From: JAUYQE01 sp035289745
Lineage (GTDB): Archaea > Nanobdellota > Nanobdellia > Woesearchaeales > GW2011-AR9
Assembly: GCA_035289745.1 (NCBI GenBank)
Contig: DATDWF010000111.1
Coordinates: 1 to 6,169 of the forward strand
Length of the DNA: 6,169 nt
Reading direction: 5' to 3'
A program made the translations under genes and the position numbers. The notes beneath the pieces were generated by a model. It saw only the letters and a program-made list of their open reading frames with translations, had not been told where the DNA came from and did not search any database. This document shows positions 3,864 to 6,169 of the stretch, in pieces. Each line of letters starts with the position of its first letter. Position 1 is the stretch's first letter.

Positions 3864-6169
3864 ATGGGAGCGAGAAAAAAAATCATCATAGGAGTTCTTC
3901 TTCTCGCCCTCGTGCTCCAGGGAGCGTTAGCCCTCCAGACCTTTCGCGTCCAAGAGACGGAGCTGGTAAAAGTTTCTGCCAGAGTAATTGACCCTGATAA
4001 TGATTCAGTAACGGTTACCTATTCCGAGCCCCTCGACGAACGGGGAGAATGGCAGACGGAGTATGGTGATGCCGGAGTGTATGCGGTAACCATAACGGCA
4101 TCGGACGGCGTGCTGGAGAAGCGCGAGGACATCAGCATTATTGTCGAAGAGAAAAACCGGCCACCCACACTCCTGGAAAAGAAGCTGATCGTCAAAGAAC
4201 AGCAGACTCTTGACCTCAAGAAGTTCGTCAATGATCCGAATACGGATTTCTTGGCCTATACCTTTGAGCGGCCTTTTGACGAGAGCGGCATCTGGCAGCC
4301 TGATTTTGATGACGAAGGCTCGTTTGTGACGACGTTCACCGTAAGCGACGGAGAATTTACGGAAATTTTTGGCGTAGAGATAGAGGTGCTTTCCACCAAC
4401 CAGCCGCCGGAAATAAAAAATACGTTTTCGGGAGAGGAGGAAGTCGAGATAGCCGAAGGAGAAACGCTAAACTTTTTTGCCGAGGGTGTTGATTATGACC
4501 GAGAAGACCGGGACGAGTTGGCGTATCAGTGGTCTCTGGATGAAGAAGTTCTTGGCGAAGAAAACGAGGGCGAATACTTCTTTAGCTACGAAAGCGCCGG
4601 CAACCATACACTTCTCGTTGCCATAAGCGACGGTGAAGCTACAATGACAAATAGCTGGCAAGTGCTCGTAAAGAACACTAATCGAGCGCCGGAATTTTCG
4701 CTGGCACCGATGGCGGTACAAGAAGGAGAACAGCTGGTATTATCAGTTCCAAAAACTGATATTGATGGCGACACTGTAACGTACACCTTTCCCGCGCCTT
4801 TCGATGAGCGCGGCATCTGGCAGACATACTACAACGAAGCAGGAGAATACAAATTGAAAGTAGTTGCTTCCGACGGCGAGCTCAGCGGCACGGCAAATCT
4901 TCTCGTCACCGTTCTCAACGTGGACCGAGCGCCGACGATAGAACTGCCGGAATATTTTGAAGCACGGGAAGGCGAAGAAGCTGTTTGGAAAATCGCTGCC
5001 GCAGACCCCGACAATGATGAACTCACCATCACGCTCAAGAATGCTCCAGCAGGCGCAGGGGTAAACCAGACCACCAAAACCATAACCTGGAAACCAACCT
5101 ACGAAGAGCTCGGCAGAAGCAAGGGCTTTTTTAGCAACCTGCTCAATGCGGCCCGGCTGGAGCATCTCTTCCTCAAAAAGAAAAAGATTCCTTTGACTGT
5201 CGAAGTTTGCGGGCTGGAGCTGTGCACCGAGCAAGAGACCCAGCTGATAGTCTATAACACGAATCGAGCACCAAATCTTTTTGAGGCCAAGAATCTTACT
5301 ATTATGGAAACCGAAACGATACAACTCGTTCCAGAGACGACCGATCCCGATGGGGATTTCGTTTCCTATGCATTCTCGGAGCCTTTTGGCCAGCACACGG
5401 GAGAATGGGAAACCTCATATGAAGATGAAGGCACGTACACCATCGATGTTACGGCCACTGATGGAAAAGCTGCCACGACTGTTCCCGTGACCGTTACGGT
5501 CCTGAAAAAGAACCGGGCGCCAACCCTGAAAATTAAAGACGATACTCTTCTTGTCAACGAAGGGCAGGAATTCACGGTGACTTTTGAGGCAGAAGATGCG
5601 GATGGAGATAATGTGACTGTTACCGTACGGAACCTGCCCGAAGGCGCTTCTTTCGACGGCACGAGATTGGTCTGGACGCCTTCTTTTACGACGGTAAAAA
5701 GCAGAACGGACAGCTTTTGGAATCATCTCTGGGAATCCTTCCCTTTGTGGAATAAATATTTCAGCCCGGACAAAACAGTGGTGTGGCTGGAGTTTATCGC
5801 TTCGGATGGGGAAATCGAGACAGTGCATCCCGTTAAAGTGACGGTAAAGAACGTGAACCAGAAACCGGAACTAGTAGACTTCCTGCCGGCAGAAGGCGTA
5901 ACGATTGGCATACAGGAGCCTATGCTGTTCCACGTCGCAGCCAAAGATGCGGATAATGAGCCGTTGGAATACCACTGGGACTTTGGCTGGCATGAGACAG
6001 ATGTCCGTGGAACAGACACCATTGAAAGGACGTTCCTTTCTCCCGGGCGAAAGAAAGTTACCGTAACCGTTAGCGATGGCTGGGAAGAGGTCGAGAAGAC
6101 GTGGACGGTGCTGGTGCAGGAGAAGCCGCAGCAACGGACGCCGGAAAAGAATATTAAGGTGTATGTGAT
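3864..6169 (+). CDS. Exported multi-repeat cadherin/PKD-like surface protein (3' end outside window)
   Basis: The frame is open for 768 codons to the window edge. The start is fixed: an in-frame TAG lies two codons upstream of ATG 3864. A basic N-terminus and hydrophobic core end in a type I signal-peptidase site after ALA (21-23), with no lipobox. At least eight beta-sandwich repeats follow: about 24-98, 101-178, 183-272, 277-353, 358-466, 471-549, 554-664 and 669-752, separated by N-x-x-P linkers. Repeats 1, 2, 4 and 6 are of the G-x-W-x-(T/P) type seen in the upstream lipoprotein. Repeats 3 and 8 are more PKD-like. Repeats 5 and 7 have a T-W-K-P or V-W-T-P strand like putative-Ig (He_PIG) domains and each carries an insertion of about 30 residues. 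C449 and C454 sit where other repeats have S/T-D-G. No clear ribosome binding site or TATA box precedes it. Likely role: cell-surface stalk or adhesin. Confidence 0.88.
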   Translation, partial: MGARKKIIIGVLLLALVLQGALALQTFRVQETELVKVSARVIDPDNDSVTVTYSEPLDERGEWQTEYGDAGVYAVTITASDGVLEKREDISIIVEEKNRPPTLLEKKLIVKEQQTLDLKKFVNDPNTDFLAYTFERPFDESGIWQPDFDDEGSFVTTFTVSDGEFTEIFGVEIEVLSTNQPPEIKNTFSGEEEVEIAEGETLNFFAEGVDYDREDRDELAYQWSLDEEVLGEENEGEYFFSYESAGNHTLLVAISDGEATMTNSWQVLVKNTNRAPEFSLAPMAVQEGEQLVLSVPKTDIDGDTVTYTFPAPFDERGIWQTYYNEAGEYKLKVVASDGELSGTANLLVTVLNVDRAPTIELPEYFEAREGEEAVWKIAAADPDNDELTITLKNAPAGAGVNQTTKTITWKPTYEELGRSKGFFSNLLNAARLEHLFLKKKKIPLTVEVCGLELCTEQETQLIVYNTNRAPNLFEAKNLTIMETETIQLVPETTDPDGDFVSYAFSEPFGQHTGEWETSYEDEGTYTIDVTATDGKAATTVPVTVTVLKKNRAPTLKIKDDTLLVNEGQEFTVTFEAEDADGDNVTVTVRNLPEGASFDGTRLVWTPSFTTVKSRTDSFWNHLWESFPLWNKYFSPDKTVVWLEFIASDGEIETVHPVKVTVKNVNQKPELVDFLPAEGVTIGIQEPMLFHVAAKDADNEPLEYHWDFGWHETDVRGTDTIERTFLSPGRKKVTVTVSDGWEEVEKTWTVLVQEKPQQRTPEKNIKVYV

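Noticed and set aside
4743..5396. Minus-strand ORF of 217 codons
   Set aside because: It is fully inside the long repeat-protein frame, which has a signal peptide and clear repeats; the reverse frame is open by codon bias.
3070..6130. CRISPR array or DNA-level tandem repeat
   Set aside because: The repeats are at protein level only; the nucleotide sequences have diverged and the spacing is about 230-330 bases.

Overview
The window looks archaeal. The tRNA gene does not encode its CCA end and carries an intron in the D-loop. Genes start about 26 bases below TATA-like boxes, and at least one mRNA looks leaderless. The long repeat-rich surface proteins are of a kind common in uncultured archaea, and a DPANN-type lineage (Woesearchaeota or relatives) is a reasonable but unproven guess. 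Base composition is close to even throughout, with no obvious composition break.

Left part (1-930): the tail of an unidentified protein gene, with its stop inside a hairpin; then an intron-containing tRNA-Ile(GAT) with its own TATA box; then a small gene for a 144-residue protein with a His-x3-Cys-x2-Cys zinc-finger-like motif, followed by a weak hairpin and T-run.

Middle (900-2787): a TATA box at 904-911 sits exactly where it should for a transcript starting at 934. From there a stretch of about 110 bases has a 7-bp closing stem, three internal hairpins and a terminal T-run. I read this as an independently transcribed structured RNA of unknown class. It runs tail to tail into a minus-strand gene (2600 to 1047). 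That gene encodes a protein with a GHKL-type ATPase-like N-terminal half and an HExxH metallopeptidase-like C-terminal end. The identical TTTATAAA box, at the identical 26.5-base spacing, places that gene's transcription start at its ATG.

Right part (2726-6169): a lipoprotein gene with three cadherin/PKD-like repeats, a strong hairpin plus T-run, and then a second exported protein with at least eight such repeats that runs off the window. The two share a distinctive G-x-W-x-T-x-Y repeat motif. They are probably related by duplication or splitting and act at the cell surface. Nothing in the sequence links the surface genes functionally to the ATPase-peptidase gene or the RNA.
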